This document shows, piece after piece, positions 33,059 through 43,755 of a DNA stretch of 64,000 bases (positions are counted from its first letter, which is position 1; each line of letters begins with the position of its first letter). A model generated the notes under the pieces. The model ran no database searches and had not been told where the DNA came from. It was given only the letters and a program-made list of their open reading frames with translations. Source of the DNA: Candidatus Caccoplasma merdavium (GTDB lineage Bacteria; Bacteroidota; Bacteroidia; Bacteroidales; UBA11471). The stretch lies in NCBI GenBank assembly GCA_018715595.1, contig DVLI01000010.1, forward strand, positions 62,001-126,000, written 5' to 3'. A program made the position numbers and the translations under genes.

Positions 33059-33067
33059 ACAAATGTA
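33059..33067 (-). promoter_or_regulatory. -7-like box of rnhB
   Basis: Minus strand TACATTTGT fits TAnnTTTG and lies 17 bases before the rnhB ATG. Confidence 0.38.
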
Positions 33068-33221
33068 AGAAAAATCTTCTTCGGTGCCCGGTCTCGCCCT
33101 GCACTTTTTGGCAAAACGTTTTTCGCCATGCCGTCGTCGTGCCAAGGGTGCCGGTTGTTGCCTTGCCTTGCAGTGCCTGAGTGACCTGAGTATTTTATTT
33201 GAAGAATTATTCTCGTTTTTG

Positions 33222-33254
33222 TTTGGTAATTAGTGTTTTAGTTGCTATCTTTGC
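33222..33254 (+). promoter_or_regulatory. Main promoter of the ribosomal superoperon
   Basis: TTTG (33222-33225), exactly 20 bases, then TATCTTTGC (33246-33254): a full Bacteroides consensus. It is the only full-consensus promoter I noticed ahead of the 18 kb ribosomal run, and I did not scan the run exhaustively for internal ones. Confidence 0.78.
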
Positions 33255-33394
33255 GGTGTTTTTCGCCCCGAATGTCGTGACGGTTGCTTGTAATCGGCTG
33301 ATTGCGAGCGTCTTGTTGAGATTTGGTGTGGCGGATACAAAGATGAAAACTAACGAACAAAAAGAAGATTTAAAGATTTAAAAAAGTTTAAAAG

Positions 33395-33799
33395 ATGCCT
33401 ACAATTCAGCAATTAGTAAGAAAAGGGCGGGTTGTTTTGGAAGACAAGAGTAAGTCTCCGGCACTGGATTCATGTCCGCAAAGACGTGGCGTGTGTGTGA
33501 GAGTATACACGACGACTCCCAAGAAACCTAACTCTGCAATGCGTAAAGTAGCACGTGTGCGTTTGACCAACGGTAAAGAGGTGAACTCTTACATCCCGGG
33601 AGAAGGACACAACTTGCAAGAGCACTCGATTGTATTGGTGCGTGGCGGTCGTGTAAAAGACCTTCCCGGTGTGCGTTACCACATCGTTCGCGGAACATTG
33701 GATACCGCAGGCGTAAACGGTCGTACCCAACGTCGCTCGAAATACGGAGCCAAGAGACCGAAAGCCGGAGCCGCTCCTGCCGCAAAAGGTAAAAAATAA
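33395..33799 (+). CDS. rpsL: 30S ribosomal protein S12
   Basis: 134 residues. Sits at the decoding centre. The conserved [18 protein letters not shown] loop carries Lys at the classical streptomycin-resistance position, so the allele looks wild type. [17 protein letters not shown] carries the second resistance-site Lys and the Asp that RimO methylthiolates in other bacteria. It is first in the run, about 130 bases after the predicted transcription start. Confidence 0.98.
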   Translation: MPTIQQLVRKGRVVLEDKSKSPALDSCPQRRGVCVRVYTTTPKKPNSAMRKVARVRLTNGKEVNSYIPGEGHNLQEHSIVLVRGGRVKDLPGVRYHIVRGTLDTAGVNGRTQRRSKYGAKRPKAGAAPAAKGKK

Positions 33800-33952
33800 G
33801 ACGTAAGCAGAGAGCCCAACAAACTACTTTTAGTGTCAAACACTGTTTGAGTTTATTGGATAGGCTGATTCAGGTTGAGTAAATGGCGTCAGAGGGCGCT
33901 GTTGAAGATGTGAAAAGCAACCAAAAACAAAAACAATAATTTACAAAACATA
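33800..33952 (+). other. 153-base spacer between rpsL and rpsG, possible regulatory leader
   Basis: Unusually long for this tightly packed run. It contains a small perfect hairpin (AGTGT 33832-33836 with ACACT 33840-33844) and other GU-rich sequence, then an A-rich tract before the rpsG ATG. In E. coli S7 binds the rpsL-rpsG spacer to repress its own synthesis; a similar role here is only inferred. Confidence 0.35.
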
Positions 33953-34429
33953 ATGAGAAAAGCAAAACCTAAGAAACGGGTTATCTTACCCGATCCCGTA
34001 TTCAGTGACGTAAAGGTTACCAAATTTGTCAATCACTTGATGTATGACGGCAAGAAAAGCATTGCCTATACTATTTTTTATACGGCCTTGGATACAGTAA
34101 AGGAAAAGCTCTCCAACGAAGAAAAATCCGCACTCGAAATCTGGAAAAAAGCGTTGGACAATATTACCCCCCAAGTTGAGGTAAAATCTCGTCGTATCGG
34201 TGGTGCAACCTTCCAAGTACCTACCGAAATCCGTCCCGATCGCAAGGAATCCATCTCCATGAAGAATTTGATACAATACGCCCGTAAAAGAGGCGGCAAG
34301 ACGATGGCCGAGAAATTGGCTGCCGAGATTGTTGATGCCTATAACGAGCAAGGAGGTGCATTCAAACGCAAAGAGGACATGCACAAAATGGCCGAGGCCA
34401 ACCGGGCATTTGCACATTTCAGATTCTAA
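33953..34429 (+). CDS. rpsG: 30S ribosomal protein S7
   Basis: 158 residues. Primary 16S rRNA-binding protein that nucleates the 30S head. The [19 protein letters not shown] segment and the C-terminal [31 protein letters not shown] tail (here [20 protein letters not shown]) are diagnostic. It is followed by fusA after 26 bases. Confidence 0.98.
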   Translation: MRKAKPKKRVILPDPVFSDVKVTKFVNHLMYDGKKSIAYTIFYTALDTVKEKLSNEEKSALEIWKKALDNITPQVEVKSRRIGGATFQVPTEIRPDRKESISMKNLIQYARKRGGKTMAEKLAAEIVDAYNEQGGAFKRKEDMHKMAEANRAFAHFRF

Positions 34430-34455
34430 TCTTAATTCAGTAAAAAGAACCAACA

Positions 34456-36582
34456 ATGTCAAAAGCAGACGAACAACTCAAATATACCAGAAACATCGGT
34501 ATTATGGCTCACATCGATGCCGGAAAGACGACCACTTCGGAGCGTATTCTTTTCTACACCGGTTTGACGCACAAAATCGGCGAAGTGCACGACGGAGCTG
34601 CTACCATGGACTGGATGGAACAAGAGCAGGAACGTGGTATTACCATTACCTCGGCCGCTACCACTACATGGTGGAACTATGCCAACGACAAATACAAAAT
34701 CAACCTCATTGATACCCCGGGGCACGTCGATTTCACGGCCGAGGTAGAACGTTCGTTGCGCGTACTCGACGGTGCTGTGGCTACTTTCTGTGCCGTAGGT
34801 GGTGTGGAACCCCAGTCCGAGACCGTATGGCGTCAGGCCGATAAATACAATGTTCCCCGTGTAGGTTATGTCAATAAGATGGACCGCTCGGGTGCCAACT
34901 TCTTCGAAGTCGTACGTCAGTTGAAAGATGTTCTCGGTGCCAACCCCTGCCCCGTGCAGATTCCTATCGGAGCCGAGGAGACTTTCAAAGGCGTCGTTGA
35001 CCTTATCACGATGAAAGCCATCTACTGGCACGATGAGACCATGGGCGCCGACTACTCCGTGGAAGAAATCCCTGCTTCGCTCAAAGAAGAAGCCGAAGAG
35101 TGGCGTGACAAAATGCTCGAAAAAATCGCCGAGTGCGACGATGTCGTTATGGAAAAATATTTCGACGACCCTTCGACCATCACTCCCGAAGAAATCCGTG
35201 CCGCTTTGAGAAAAGGAACACTCAGTATGTCGATTGTTCCCATGCTTTGCGGTTCTTCTTTCAAGAACAAAGGTGTGCAGACGCTTCTCGATGCCGTTTG
35301 CGCCTACCTGCCCAGTCCCGAAGACACCCCCGCCATCATCGGTCACAACCCCGATGACCCCGACAAAGAAGAGGTGCGCAAACCTCTCTTTGAAGAGAAA
35401 ATGTCGGCTCTCGTCTTCAAAATCGCTGTCGATCCCTATGTAGGACGTCTCTGCTTCTTCCGCGTATATTCGGGCGAAATCCCCGCAGGCTCTTATGTCC
35501 TCAATTCGCGTTCGGGCAAGAAAGAGCGTGTGTCGCGTCTCTTCCAGATGCACTCCAACAAGCAGAACCCCAAAGATGTTATCGGTTGCGGTGACATCGG
35601 AGCCGGCGTAGGTTTCAAGGATATCCGCACCGGCGATACCCTCTGTGCCGAAGATGCTCCTATCGTACTCGAAGCCATGGACTTCCCCGATCCCGTTATC
35701 GGTATCGCTGTTGAGCCCAAGACGCAGAAAGATATGGATAAGCTCAGCCTCGGCTTGCAGAAACTGGCCGAAGAAGACCCCACCTTCACCGTTAAGACCG
35801 ACGAAGAGACCGGACAAACCGTTATCAGCGGTATGGGTGAGCTCCACCTCGAAATCATCATCGACCGTCTCAAACGTGAATTCAAGGTTGAATGTAACCA
35901 AGGACGTCCTCAGGTATCCTACAAAGAGGCCATCACCAAGCCCGTTGAATTGCGCGAAGTCTACAAGAAACAAACCGGTGGTCGCGGTAAATTTGCCGAC
36001 ATCATCGTTCGCGTAGAACCCGCCGACGACAGCTTCGAAGGCAGCGGACTCCAATTCATCGACGAAGTCAAAGGTGGTAACATTCCCAAGGAATTTATCC
36101 CCTCGATACAAAAAGGTTTCACCACGGCTATGAAGAACGGCGTATTGGCCGGCTATCCGCTCGACCGTCTCAAAGTGACCGTTCTCGATGGTTCGTTCCA
36201 CCCCGTAGACTCCGACCAGCTTTCGTTTGAGGTGTGCGCTATCCAGGCCTTCAAGAAAGCCTGCGAAAAAGCAAAACCCGTGCTCCAAGAGCCTATCATG
36301 AAGATCGAGGTTGTTACCCCCGAAGAAAGTATGGGTGATGTAATTTCCGACCTCAACAAACGTCGTGGACAAGTCGAAGGCATGGAGTCGAGCCGCTCGG
36401 GAGCCCGCATCGTCAAAGCCAAAGCCCCGCTGGCCGAAATGTTCGGTTACGTTACCGCTTTGCGTACGATTACCTCGGGTCGCGCCACCTCGACCATGTC
36501 ATTCTCGCACTATGCCGAAGTTAGCACCCAGATTGCCAAACAAGTGCTCACCGAAGTACAAGGCCGCGTAGACTTATTGTAA
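34456..36582 (+). CDS. fusA: Elongation factor G
   Basis: 708 residues with all five EF-G domains. G-domain motifs are [15 protein letters not shown] (P-loop), [12 protein letters not shown] (switch I), [12 protein letters not shown] (G3) and NKMDRSGA (G4). Domain IV begins near [20 protein letters not shown]. It drives translocation with GTP. It links the str part to the S10 part of the run; tuf, which usually follows fusA in proteobacteria, is absent here. Confidence 0.98.
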   Translation: MSKADEQLKYTRNIGIMAHIDAGKTTTSERILFYTGLTHKIGEVHDGAATMDWMEQEQERGITITSAATTTWWNYANDKYKINLIDTPGHVDFTAEVERSLRVLDGAVATFCAVGGVEPQSETVWRQADKYNVPRVGYVNKMDRSGANFFEVVRQLKDVLGANPCPVQIPIGAEETFKGVVDLITMKAIYWHDETMGADYSVEEIPASLKEEAEEWRDKMLEKIAECDDVVMEKYFDDPSTITPEEIRAALRKGTLSMSIVPMLCGSSFKNKGVQTLLDAVCAYLPSPEDTPAIIGHNPDDPDKEEVRKPLFEEKMSALVFKIAVDPYVGRLCFFRVYSGEIPAGSYVLNSRSGKKERVSRLFQMHSNKQNPKDVIGCGDIGAGVGFKDIRTGDTLCAEDAPIVLEAMDFPDPVIGIAVEPKTQKDMDKLSLGLQKLAEEDPTFTVKTDEETGQTVISGMGELHLEIIIDRLKREFKVECNQGRPQVSYKEAITKPVELREVYKKQTGGRGKFADIIVRVEPADDSFEGSGLQFIDEVKGGNIPKEFIPSIQKGFTTAMKNGVLAGYPLDRLKVTVLDGSFHPVDSDQLSFEVCAIQAFKKACEKAKPVLQEPIMKIEVVTPEESMGDVISDLNKRRGQVEGMESSRSGARIVKAKAPLAEMFGYVTALRTITSGRATSTMSFSHYAEVSTQIAKQVLTEVQGRVDLL

Positions 36583-36603
36583 AATAGAATAGAAACAACC
36601 AAT

Positions 36604-36909
36604 ATGAGCCAAAAAATTAGAATCAAACTGAAATCTTACGATCACAATCTCGTCGACAAATCGGCCGAGAAGATTGTAAAGACCGTAAAAGCAAGCGGTG
36701 CTGTGGTCAGCGGACCGATACCCCTGCCTACCCACAAACGCATCTTCACTGTAAACCGTTCGACGTTTGTCAACAAAAAATCGAGAGAGCAATTCGAACT
36801 CTCTTCGTTCAAACGTCTCATCGACATTTACAGCTCAACCGCCAAAACGGTCGACGCCCTGATGAAACTCGAATTGCCCAGCGGCGTGGAAGTAGAAATC
36901 AAAGTGTAG
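36604..36909 (+). CDS. rpsJ: 30S ribosomal protein S10
   Basis: 101 residues. Head protein of the 30S subunit and NusE partner in antitermination. The core [20 protein letters not shown] and the loop [17 protein letters not shown] are conserved. It is the first gene of the S10 cluster, 21 bases after fusA. Confidence 0.98.
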   Translation: MSQKIRIKLKSYDHNLVDKSAEKIVKTVKASGAVVSGPIPLPTHKRIFTVNRSTFVNKKSREQFELSSFKRLIDIYSSTAKTVDALMKLELPSGVEVEIKV

Positions 36910-36938
36910 TATAAACCTATATTAAAAACCACAGAGAA

Positions 36939-37556
36939 ATGCCAGGATTATTAGGAAAAAAAATCGGAATGACATCCGTTTTCAGTGCCGAGGGAAAAAA
37001 TGTTCCATGCACTGTTATCGAAGTAGGTCCCTGCGTAGTTACTCAAGTAAAAACGGCCGAAGTGGACGGATATGATGCCGTACAAGTGGGTTTTGCCGAT
37101 AAAAAGGAAAAACACACCACCAAACCCGAAATGGGCCACTTCAAAAAAGCCGGAGTAACCCCGAAGAGACACTTGGCCGAGTTCAAAGGATTTACGGAGA
37201 CCTACAAGGCCGGCGACGTTATCACGGTAGACCTTTTCGAAGGTACTGACTATGTAGACGTCATCGGAACTTCGAAAGGTAAAGGCTTCAAAGGCGTTGT
37301 AGGACGTCATGGATTCGGCGGAGTCGGACAAACCACTCACGGTCAGCACAACCGTCTGCGTGCGCCCGGTTCGGTAGGCGCCTGCTCTTACCCCGCAAAG
37401 GTTTTCAAAGGAACCCGCATGGCCGGTCAGACCGGAAACGAGCGCGTTACCGTGCAAAACCTGCAAGTGTTGAAAATCATGCCGGAACACAACCTCCTCC
37501 TTATCAAAGGTTCGGTACCCGGTTGTAAAGGTTCAATCGTAATAATTGAAAAGTAA
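36939..37556 (+). CDS. rplC: 50S ribosomal protein L3
   Basis: 205 residues. Assembly-initiating 23S rRNA binder. The start [13 protein letters not shown] and the long loop [20 protein letters not shown], which includes the site near the peptidyl transferase centre, are conserved. Its stop overlaps the rplD start (TAATG). Confidence 0.98.
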   Translation: MPGLLGKKIGMTSVFSAEGKNVPCTVIEVGPCVVTQVKTAEVDGYDAVQVGFADKKEKHTTKPEMGHFKKAGVTPKRHLAEFKGFTETYKAGDVITVDLFEGTDYVDVIGTSKGKGFKGVVGRHGFGGVGQTTHGQHNRLRAPGSVGACSYPAKVFKGTRMAGQTGNERVTVQNLQVLKIMPEHNLLLIKGSVPGCKGSIVIIEK

Positions 37557-38176
37557 TGGAACTGAGCGTATATAACATCAAAGGCGAAGATACGGGAAAG
37601 AAAGTTACGTTGAACGATGCAGTATTCGGCATTGAGCCCAACGAACACGCCATTTATCTCGACGTGAAACAATACATGGCCAACAAACGCCAAGGAACCC
37701 ACAAATCGAAAGAGAGAAGCGAAGTATCGGGTAGTACCCGCAAGCTGATCCGTCAAAAAGGTTCCGGCGGTGCCCGTCGTGGTGACATTAACTCGCCCGT
37801 CATGGTAGGTGGTGGTCGTGTATTCGGTCCCCGTCCCCGTAATTACAACTTCAAGCTGAACAAAAAAGTGAAATCGCTGGCCCGCAAATCGGCCCTCTCC
37901 CTCAAAGCACAGGAGAATGCCATTTTCGTCATCGAAGACTTTACGTTCGAAGCTCCCAAAACCAAAGAATTTGTCTCCATCGCTCAAAATCTGAAAGTTG
38001 CAGATAAAAAATTGCTTTTGGTTTTAGGAAATGAAAATAAAAACGTATATTTGTCGGCTCGAAATGTGCCCAAGGCAAAAGTTGTAACAACCTCAGAGTT
38101 AAACACATACAAAGTACTGGATTGCGCCAGTCTTGTATTGACCGAAAGCTCTTTGGCTGCTATTAATAACTTTTAA
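37556..38176 (+). CDS. rplD: 50S ribosomal protein L4
   Basis: 206 residues. The extended exit-tunnel loop is visible as [20 protein letters not shown] and [16 protein letters not shown]. In E. coli L4 represses the S10 operon; no equivalent leader is obvious here because the S10 genes are joined to the str genes. It starts on the last base of rplC. Confidence 0.97.
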   Translation: MELSVYNIKGEDTGKKVTLNDAVFGIEPNEHAIYLDVKQYMANKRQGTHKSKERSEVSGSTRKLIRQKGSGGARRGDINSPVMVGGGRVFGPRPRNYNFKLNKKVKSLARKSALSLKAQENAIFVIEDFTFEAPKTKEFVSIAQNLKVADKKLLLVLGNENKNVYLSARNVPKAKVVTTSELNTYKVLDCASLVLTESSLAAINNF

Positions 38177-38181
38177 TACAA

Positions 38182-38188
38182 AGGAGGT
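38182..38188 (+). promoter_or_regulatory. Shine-Dalgarno site of rplW
   Basis: AGGAGGT, 6 bases before the rplW ATG. A consensus site is unusual because most genes here lack one. Confidence 0.75.
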
Positions 38189-38194
38189 AAAATA

Positions 38195-38485
38195 ATGGCA
38201 ATAATTATTAAACCGATAGTAACCGAGAAAATGACCGGAATGGGAGAGAAATTCAACCGTTACGGTTTTGCGGTAACCCCCGATGCCGACAAGCAACAAA
38301 TCAAAGAAGCCGTAGAAGACCTCTACAATGTAACCGTTGTCTCGGTAAACACGATTATGCGCAAAGGCAAGCTCAAAAGCCGTTACACCAAATCGGGTTT
38401 GATTCAAGGCCGTGCCGCCAAATACAAAAAGGCGCTGGTAACCTTGAAAGAGGGTGATACGATAGATTTTTATAGCAATATTTAA
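38195..38485 (+). CDS. rplW: 50S ribosomal protein L23
   Basis: 96 residues, the short bacterial form. L23 lies at the tunnel exit and docks trigger factor and SRP. The start [12 protein letters not shown] and the loop [20 protein letters not shown] are family features. It is preceded by a consensus Shine-Dalgarno sequence. Confidence 0.97.
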   Translation: MAIIIKPIVTEKMTGMGEKFNRYGFAVTPDADKQQIKEAVEDLYNVTVVSVNTIMRKGKLKSRYTKSGLIQGRAAKYKKALVTLKEGDTIDFYSNI

Positions 38486-38493
38486 TAACAGAA

Positions 38494-39318
38494 ATGGCAG
38501 TAAGAAAATTAAAGCCCACAACACCGGGGCAGAGACACAAAATTATTGGTGCATTTGATAACATCACTGCTAAGGCACCAGAAAAGTCTCTTGTAGTAGG
38601 ATTCAGAAAATCGGGTGGCCGCAACAACGAAGGTCACCTGACGATGCGTTACATTGGCGGAGGCCACAAACGCAAATACCGTTTCATCGACTTCAAGAGA
38701 AATAAAGACGGTGTTCCCGCTGTCGTAAAGACCATCGAGTACGACCCGAACCGTTCGGCTCGCATCGCGTTGCTCTTTTATGCCGATGGCGAAAAACGGT
38801 ACATCATCGCCCCCAACGGGCTTGAAGTAGGCATGACCATCATGTCGGGCGCAGAAGCCGCTCCCGAAGTAGGTAACGCACTCCCCCTGCAAAACATTCC
38901 CGTAGGTACCGTAGTGCATAATATCGAGTTACGTCCCGGACAAGGCGCCGCTCTCGTGCGTTCGGCCGGAGCATTCGCTCAGCTCACTTCCCGTGAAGGC
39001 AATTATGCCATCATCAAATTGCCCTCGGGTGAGACTCGTAAGATTTTGGCCACATGCAAAGCCACTGTCGGCGTCGTAGGAAACTCCGACCACGCTCTCG
39101 AAAGTTCCGGAAAAGCCGGACGTTCGCGCTGGTTGGGACGTCGTCCTCGCAACCGTGGTGTAGTAATGAACCCTGTCGATCACCCCATGGGTGGTGGTGA
39201 AGGCCGTGCATCAGGTGGTCACCCCCGTTCGCGCAAGGGTCTCTACGCTAAGGGTCTCAAGACAAGAGCACCGAAGAAACTCTCGTCTAAGTATATTATA
39301 GAAAGACGTAAAAAGTAA
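38494..39318 (+). CDS. rplB: 50S ribosomal protein L2
   Basis: 274 residues. Largest 50S core protein, needed for subunit joining and peptidyl transfer. The C-terminal signature [20 protein letters not shown] with the essential His, and [15 protein letters not shown] in the first half, are present. It starts 8 bases after rplW. Confidence 0.98.
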   Translation: MAVRKLKPTTPGQRHKIIGAFDNITAKAPEKSLVVGFRKSGGRNNEGHLTMRYIGGGHKRKYRFIDFKRNKDGVPAVVKTIEYDPNRSARIALLFYADGEKRYIIAPNGLEVGMTIMSGAEAAPEVGNALPLQNIPVGTVVHNIELRPGQGAALVRSAGAFAQLTSREGNYAIIKLPSGETRKILATCKATVGVVGNSDHALESSGKAGRSRWLGRRPRNRGVVMNPVDHPMGGGEGRASGGHPRSRKGLYAKGLKTRAPKKLSSKYIIERRKK

Positions 39319-39336
39319 CTCGTTAACTAAGCAACT

Positions 39337-39606
39337 ATGAGTCGTTCATTAAAAAAAGGCCCATATATCAGTGTGAAGCTGGAAAAGAAAGTTTCGGCCA
39401 TGACCGAGTCGGGCAAAAAATCCGTCATCAAAACATGGTCGAGAGCCTCGATGATCTCTCCCGATTTCGTAGGCCACACTTTCGCCGTACACAATGGTAA
39501 TAAATTTATTCCCGTATATGTTACCGAAAACATGGTAGGACACAAGCTGGGCGAATTCGCTCCCACCCGTATCTTCCGTGGGCACTCCGGCAACAAGAAG
39601 AAATAA
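39337..39606 (+). CDS. rpsS: 30S ribosomal protein S19
   Basis: 89 residues. Head protein near the A-site finger. Start [18 protein letters not shown] and the segment [20 protein letters not shown] are diagnostic, as is [14 protein letters not shown] near the end. Confidence 0.98.
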   Translation: MSRSLKKGPYISVKLEKKVSAMTESGKKSVIKTWSRASMISPDFVGHTFAVHNGNKFIPVYVTENMVGHKLGEFAPTRIFRGHSGNKKK

Positions 39607-39657
39607 AAAGGGCTATCGGGAATTTGAGAATTTCAAATAAAAAAAGAATTAAACACA

Positions 39658-40074
39658 ATGGGTGCAAGAAAAAAAATATCAGCCGATAAAAGAAAAGAAG
39701 CCCTGAAAACGAAATACTTCGCCAAGCTCAACAACGTGCCTACCTCGCCCCGCAAAATGCGTTTGGTGGCCGATATGGTACGCGGAATGGAAGCATTCAA
39801 AGCGCTTGGCGTATTGAAGTTTTCAAACAAGGAAGCTTCTGCCAGACTGGAAAAACTGTTGCGTTCGGCCATTGCCAACTGGGAACAGAAAAACGAACGC
39901 AAAGCCGAAAGCGGTGAGCTTTACATCTCCGAGATTTATGTCAACTCGGCAGCCATGCTCAAACGCCTTCGTCCCGCTCCCCAAGGACGCGGATATAGAA
40001 TACGTAAACGTTCCAACCACGTTACGTTGTTTGTAGATACCATAAGTAGTAATAAACCCGAAAATCAAAATTAA
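39658..40074 (+). CDS. rplV: 50S ribosomal protein L22
   Basis: 138 residues. Lines the exit tunnel. The [15 protein letters not shown] stretch and the beta-hairpin tip ending [17 protein letters not shown] are conserved; macrolide resistance mutations map to that hairpin in other bacteria. rpsC follows after 5 bases. Confidence 0.98.
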   Translation: MGARKKISADKRKEALKTKYFAKLNNVPTSPRKMRLVADMVRGMEAFKALGVLKFSNKEASARLEKLLRSAIANWEQKNERKAESGELYISEIYVNSAAMLKRLRPAPQGRGYRIRKRSNHVTLFVDTISSNKPENQN

Positions 40075-40079
40075 GCCGG

Positions 40080-40808
40080 ATGGGACAGAAAGTAAATCCA
40101 GTAAGTAACCGCTTGGGAATTATCCGTGGATGGGATTCCAATTGGTATGGAGGAAGAAAATACGGCGAAAGACTGCTCGAAGACAGCAAACTCCGTAAGT
40201 ACCTCAATGCCCGTCTTGCAAAAGCAAGCGTATCGCGTATCGTGATTGAGCGTACCCTCAAACTCATCACCATCACCGTATGTACGGCCCGTCCGGGACT
40301 CATCATCGGTAAAGGTGGCCAAGAGGTCGACAAACTCAAAGAAGAGTTGAAGAAAATCACCGACAAAGATGTGCAAATCAATATTTTCGAGGTAAAACGT
40401 CCCGAAGTAGACGCCACCATCGTTGCCACCAACATCGCTCGCCAGATCGAAGGCAAAATGGCTTACCGTCGTGCCGTGAAGACGGCGATCGCTTCGACGA
40501 TGCGCGCCGGTGCCGAAGGCATCAAGGTGCAGGTTTCGGGTCGTCTCAACGGCGCCGAAATGGCTCGTTCGGAGATGTACAAAGAAGGCCGTACCCCGTT
40601 GCACACCCTCCGTGCCGACATCGACTACGCTTTGGTAGAGGCTCTCACCAAAGTAGGTCTTATCGGTATCAAGGTTTGGATTTGCCGTGGCGAAATCTAC
40701 GGTAAAAAGGACCTCGCTCCTCAATTTACGGCAAGCCCCAAAGAGGCACGCGGTAATCGTGAAGCCGGCGGAAAGAAAGGCTTCAAAAAAGCAAAACCGA
40801 ATCGTTAA
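40080..40808 (+). CDS. rpsC: 30S ribosomal protein S3
   Basis: 242 residues. mRNA entry-channel protein with helicase role. The KH domain motif [20 protein letters not shown] and the C-terminal [13 protein letters not shown] are visible. The Lys-rich tail ([13 protein letters not shown]) extends beyond the core. Confidence 0.98.
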   Translation: MGQKVNPVSNRLGIIRGWDSNWYGGRKYGERLLEDSKLRKYLNARLAKASVSRIVIERTLKLITITVCTARPGLIIGKGGQEVDKLKEELKKITDKDVQINIFEVKRPEVDATIVATNIARQIEGKMAYRRAVKTAIASTMRAGAEGIKVQVSGRLNGAEMARSEMYKEGRTPLHTLRADIDYALVEALTKVGLIGIKVWICRGEIYGKKDLAPQFTASPKEARGNREAGGKKGFKKAKPNR

Positions 40809-40827
40809 CGAATTGAACTGACAGAAA

Positions 40828-41259
40828 ATGTTACAACCGAAGAAGACGAAATTCAGAAGACAACAAAAAGGTCGTATGAAAGGTCTCGCAGGACGAGGCA
40901 ATCAATTGGCCTTCGGTTCCTTTGGTATAAAAAGTTTGCAGTCGAAATGGATAACCGGTCGTCAGATCGAAGCAGCTCGTATCGCCGTTACCCGTTATAT
41001 GCAACGTCAGGGTCAAATCTGGATCAGAATATTCCCGGATAAACCCATCACCAAGAAACCTGCCGAAGTACGTATGGGTAAAGGTAAAGGTTCTCCCGAA
41101 GGATTCGTAGCCCCCGTAACCCCGGGAAGAATCATTCTCGAAGTAGAAGGTGTACCTTACGAAATCGCCAAGGAAGCACTTCGCCTGGCCGCCCAAAAAC
41201 TTCCCGTGACGACCAAATTTGTCGTGAGACACGACTATGATGCTAATCAAAATGCGTGA
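40828..41259 (+). CDS. rplP: 50S ribosomal protein L16
   Basis: 143 residues. Binds near the A site and organises tRNA. Start [20 protein letters not shown] and the [16 protein letters not shown] motif are typical. Trailing rpmC starts 6 bases later. Confidence 0.98.
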   Translation: MLQPKKTKFRRQQKGRMKGLAGRGNQLAFGSFGIKSLQSKWITGRQIEAARIAVTRYMQRQGQIWIRIFPDKPITKKPAEVRMGKGKGSPEGFVAPVTPGRIILEVEGVPYEIAKEALRLAAQKLPVTTKFVVRHDYDANQNA

Positions 41260-41265
41260 TAAAGT

Positions 41266-41463
41266 ATGAAAACTGCAGAAATAAAAGAACTGAGCACCAA
41301 AGAATTGCTCGAGAGAATCGAGGCCGAGTCTGTTGCTTTGAACCGCATGGAAATCAATCACAGCATTACTCCCTTGGATAATCCTGCGCAAATAAAAGCT
41401 CTTCGCAGGACAATCGCGCGTATGAAAGGCGAGGTGCGCCAAAGAGAACTCAATAACAAATAA
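41266..41463 (+). CDS. rpmC: 50S ribosomal protein L29
   Basis: 65 residues, two-helix protein near the tunnel exit. The conserved [11 protein letters not shown] start and [19 protein letters not shown] end identify it. Confidence 0.97.
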   Translation: MKTAEIKELSTKELLERIEAESVALNRMEINHSITPLDNPAQIKALRRTIARMKGEVRQRELNNK

Positions 41464-41477
41464 TCGAACTCGTGCTC

Positions 41478-41735
41478 ATGGAAACAAAAAGCCTTAGAAA
41501 AGAAAGAATAGGTGTGGTTACCAGCAACAAGATGGACAAAACCATCACGGTGGCTGTGAAATGGAAAGAGAAACACCCTATCTATGGTAAATTCGTCAAC
41601 AAGACGAAGAAGTACCATGCTCATGACGAAAAAAACGAGTGTAACATCGGCGATACCGTCCGCCTGAGAGAAACCCGTCCGCTGAGCAAACTGAAAAGAT
41701 GGAGATTAGTAGAAATCATCGAAAGAGTAAAATAA
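41478..41735 (+). CDS. rpsQ: 30S ribosomal protein S17
   Basis: 85 residues from ATG 41478, giving [20 protein letters not shown], the normal N-terminus. A GTG two codons upstream (41472) is in frame but unnecessary. Early 16S binder of OB fold; [19 protein letters not shown] is the conserved C-terminal part. Confidence 0.97.
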   Translation: METKSLRKERIGVVTSNKMDKTITVAVKWKEKHPIYGKFVNKTKKYHAHDEKNECNIGDTVRLRETRPLSKLKRWRLVEIIERVK

Positions 41736-41736
41736 T

Positions 41737-42102
41737 ATGATACAGCAAGAAACCCGACTTACAGTCGCAGACAATAGCGGTGCCAAGGAAGCCCTTTGTA
41801 TCCGCGTATTAGGCGGTACCGGTCGTCGTTATGCGTCGGTAGGCGACATCATCGTAGTTGCCGTTAAAAGCGTCATTCCTTCGAGCGACCTGAAAAAAGG
41901 TGCCGTATCCAAAGCCGTTGTTGTGCGCACCACCAAAGAGATTCGTCGTGCCGACGGTTCCTATATCCGTTTCGACGACAACGCCTGTGTGTTGTTGAAC
42001 GGTGCCGGTGAAATGAGAGGTAGCCGTATCTTCGGCCCGGTAGCCCGTGAATTGCGTGCCACCAACATGAAAATCGTTTCGTTGGCCCCCGAAGTACTTT
42101 AA
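41737..42102 (+). CDS. rplN: 50S ribosomal protein L14
   Basis: 121 residues, single base from rpsQ. Forms an intersubunit bridge. [20 protein letters not shown] and the late [19 protein letters not shown] are diagnostic. Confidence 0.98.
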   Translation: MIQQETRLTVADNSGAKEALCIRVLGGTGRRYASVGDIIVVAVKSVIPSSDLKKGAVSKAVVVRTTKEIRRADGSYIRFDDNACVLLNGAGEMRGSRIFGPVARELRATNMKIVSLAPEVL

Positions 42103-42122
42103 AACAGTAAAAAAGAACATTA

Positions 42123-42443
42123 ATGAGTAAGTTACACATTAAAAAGGGTGATACCGTATATGTAAATGCCGGTGAAGACAAAGGCAAAACCGGTCGCGTG
42201 CTGCGCGTTCTTGTCAAAGAGCAGCGTGCCGTGGTAGAAGGTATCAATATGGTGTCGAAGCATACCAAACCCAATGCCAAACATCCCCAGGGCGGTATCA
42301 TCACGATGGAGGCCCCTGTACATGTTTCGAATCTGAACCTGCTCGATCCCAAGAGCAACCAGCCCACTCGCATCGGTCATCGTCTCAACGAAGCAGGAAA
42401 GAAAGTACGTTATTCTAAAAAATCAGGAGAGGAGATTAAGTAA
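42123..42443 (+). CDS. rplX: 50S ribosomal protein L24
   Basis: 106 residues. Assembly initiator with a KOW motif at the start ([20 protein letters not shown]) and the [14 protein letters not shown] loop. Its stop overlaps the rplE start (TAATG). Confidence 0.98.
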   Translation: MSKLHIKKGDTVYVNAGEDKGKTGRVLRVLVKEQRAVVEGINMVSKHTKPNAKHPQGGIITMEAPVHVSNLNLLDPKSNQPTRIGHRLNEAGKKVRYSKKSGEEIK

Positions 42444-43000
42444 TGACAACTACCGCAACCCTTAAAAACGATTATAAAGAAAGAATCGTTCCTGCATTGA
42501 TGAAAGAGTTCAATTACACGACCGTAATGCAGGTTCCTGTATTGAAAAAAATCGTCATCAACCAAGGACTCGGTCAGGCTGTCGCCGATAAGAAGATTAT
42601 CGAGACCGCTATCAGTGAGCTTACCGCCATCACCGGCCAAAAAGCCATTGCCACCCTTTCCCGCAAAGATATTTCGAACTTCAAGCTGCGTAAGAAAATG
42701 CCCATCGGTGTGATGGTCACCCTGCGTCGTGAGAGAATGTATGAGTTCCTCGAACGTCTCATTCGTGTGGCTCTGCCCCGTATCCGCGACTTCAAAGGCA
42801 TCGAAAGCAAGTTCGACGGAAGAGGTAATTATACCCTCGGTATTCAGGAACAAATCATTTTCCCCGAAATAAATATCGACACGATTACCAAACTTTTGGG
42901 AATGAATATTACCTTTGTGACCTCGGCCCAGACCGACGAAGAAGGATATGCCCTCCTCCGGGAATTTGGTCTTCCTTTCAAAAACGCAAAAAAGAACTAA
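42443..43000 (+). CDS. rplE: 50S ribosomal protein L5
   Basis: 185 residues. 5S rRNA-binding protein. The [16 protein letters not shown] start and the central [16 protein letters not shown] are conserved. It begins on the last base of rplX, implying coupled translation. Confidence 0.98.
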   Translation: MTTTATLKNDYKERIVPALMKEFNYTTVMQVPVLKKIVINQGLGQAVADKKIIETAISELTAITGQKAIATLSRKDISNFKLRKKMPIGVMVTLRRERMYEFLERLIRVALPRIRDFKGIESKFDGRGNYTLGIQEQIIFPEINIDTITKLLGMNITFVTSAQTDEEGYALLREFGLPFKNAKKN

Positions 43001-43003
43001 GAT

Positions 43004-43273
43004 ATGGCAAAAGAATCGATGAAAGCCCGCGAAGTGAAACGCGCCAAGCTCGTAGCCAAATACGCCGCCAAACGCGCTCAGCTCAAAGCCGAAGGCAATT
43101 ATGAGGCTTTGCAATCACTTCCCAAAAACGCTTCGCCCGTGCGCCTGCACAACCGTTGCAGCCTTACCGGTCGTCCCAAAGGATATATCCGTCAATTCGG
43201 CATTTCGCGTATCCAATTCCGTGAAATGGCATCGGCAGGACTTATCCCCGGCGTAAAAAAAGCCAGCTGGTAA
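43004..43273 (+). CDS. rpsN: 30S ribosomal protein S14, zinc-independent form
   Basis: 89 residues, the long form. The region that holds two CxxC pairs in zinc-binding S14 reads [20 protein letters not shown] here, with a single Cys, so no zinc site is formed. RLHNRC and [18 protein letters not shown] identify the protein. Confidence 0.97.
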   Translation: MAKESMKAREVKRAKLVAKYAAKRAQLKAEGNYEALQSLPKNASPVRLHNRCSLTGRPKGYIRQFGISRIQFREMASAGLIPGVKKASW

Positions 43274-43340
43274 ACGAAGGAAAAATAACAGAGTGTTAAA
43301 TATTGTCCGGAAGACCGGATCAATTTAAACAAAAAACAAA

Positions 43341-43736
43341 ATGACAGATCCCATTGCAGATTATCTCACAAGATTGAGAAACGCCATCAAAGCTCAGCAC
43401 AGAGTGGTAGAGGTGCCTGCCTCAAACTTGAAAAAAGAGATTACAAAAATCCTTTTTGACAAAGGCTACATCTTGAACTACAAGTTTGTAGAAGACGGTC
43501 CTCAGGGAACGATCAAAATCGCCTTGAAGTATGACCCCGTGAACAAAGTGAACGCTATTAAAAAGCTGATCAGAGTCTCCACCCCCGGTTTGCGCCAATA
43601 TACCGGCTACAAAGACATGCCGCGTGTGCTGAACGGTCTGGGTATTGCGATCCTCTCCACCTCGAAAGGTGTGATGACCGACAAGGAAGCCCGCGAGCAA
43701 ATGATTGGTGGCGAAGTAATATGTTATATCTACTAA
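43341..43736 (+). CDS. rpsH: 30S ribosomal protein S8
   Basis: 131 residues. Central-domain 16S binder; in E. coli it represses the spc operon. Start TDPIADYLTRLRNAIKA and the C-terminal GIAILSTSKGVMTDKEA are typical. The 67-base spacer before it is the longest of the spc part. Confidence 0.98.
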   Translation: MTDPIADYLTRLRNAIKAQHRVVEVPASNLKKEITKILFDKGYILNYKFVEDGPQGTIKIALKYDPVNKVNAIKKLIRVSTPGLRQYTGYKDMPRVLNGLGIAILSTSKGVMTDKEAREQMIGGEVICYIY

Positions 43737-43740
43737 CCAA

Positions 43741-43748
43741 GGAGGAGG
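43741..43748 (+). promoter_or_regulatory. Shine-Dalgarno site of rplF
   Basis: GGAGGAGG, 7 bases before the rplF ATG; strong complementarity to the anti-Shine-Dalgarno sequence. Confidence 0.75.
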
Positions 43749-43755
43749 CTGTATT

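Larger units (their letters stand above)
33042..33394. other. 353-base divergent intergenic region between rnhB and rpsL
   Basis: Holds a minus-strand -7 box for rnhB near one end and the main ribosomal promoter at 33222-33254. The ~130 bases from the predicted transcription start (~33261) to rpsL form an A-rich untranslated leader. I see no protein gene; a 60-codon open frame at 33199-33381 starts upstream of the transcription start and looks accidental. Confidence 0.5.

Noticed and set aside
33199..33381. A 60-codon plus-strand frame in the rpsL upstream region
   Set aside because: It begins before the -33 box of the ribosomal promoter and spans it; an untranslated leader is the better reading.
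34459..36372. A 637-codon minus-strand frame opposite fusA
   Set aside because: Antisense to a highly conserved gene under strong codon bias; no independent promoter or motif.
36583..36603. A missing tuf gene after fusA as a deletion
   Set aside because: The fusA-rpsJ junction is short and clean; separation of tuf from this cluster is normal in Bacteroidota as far as I know.
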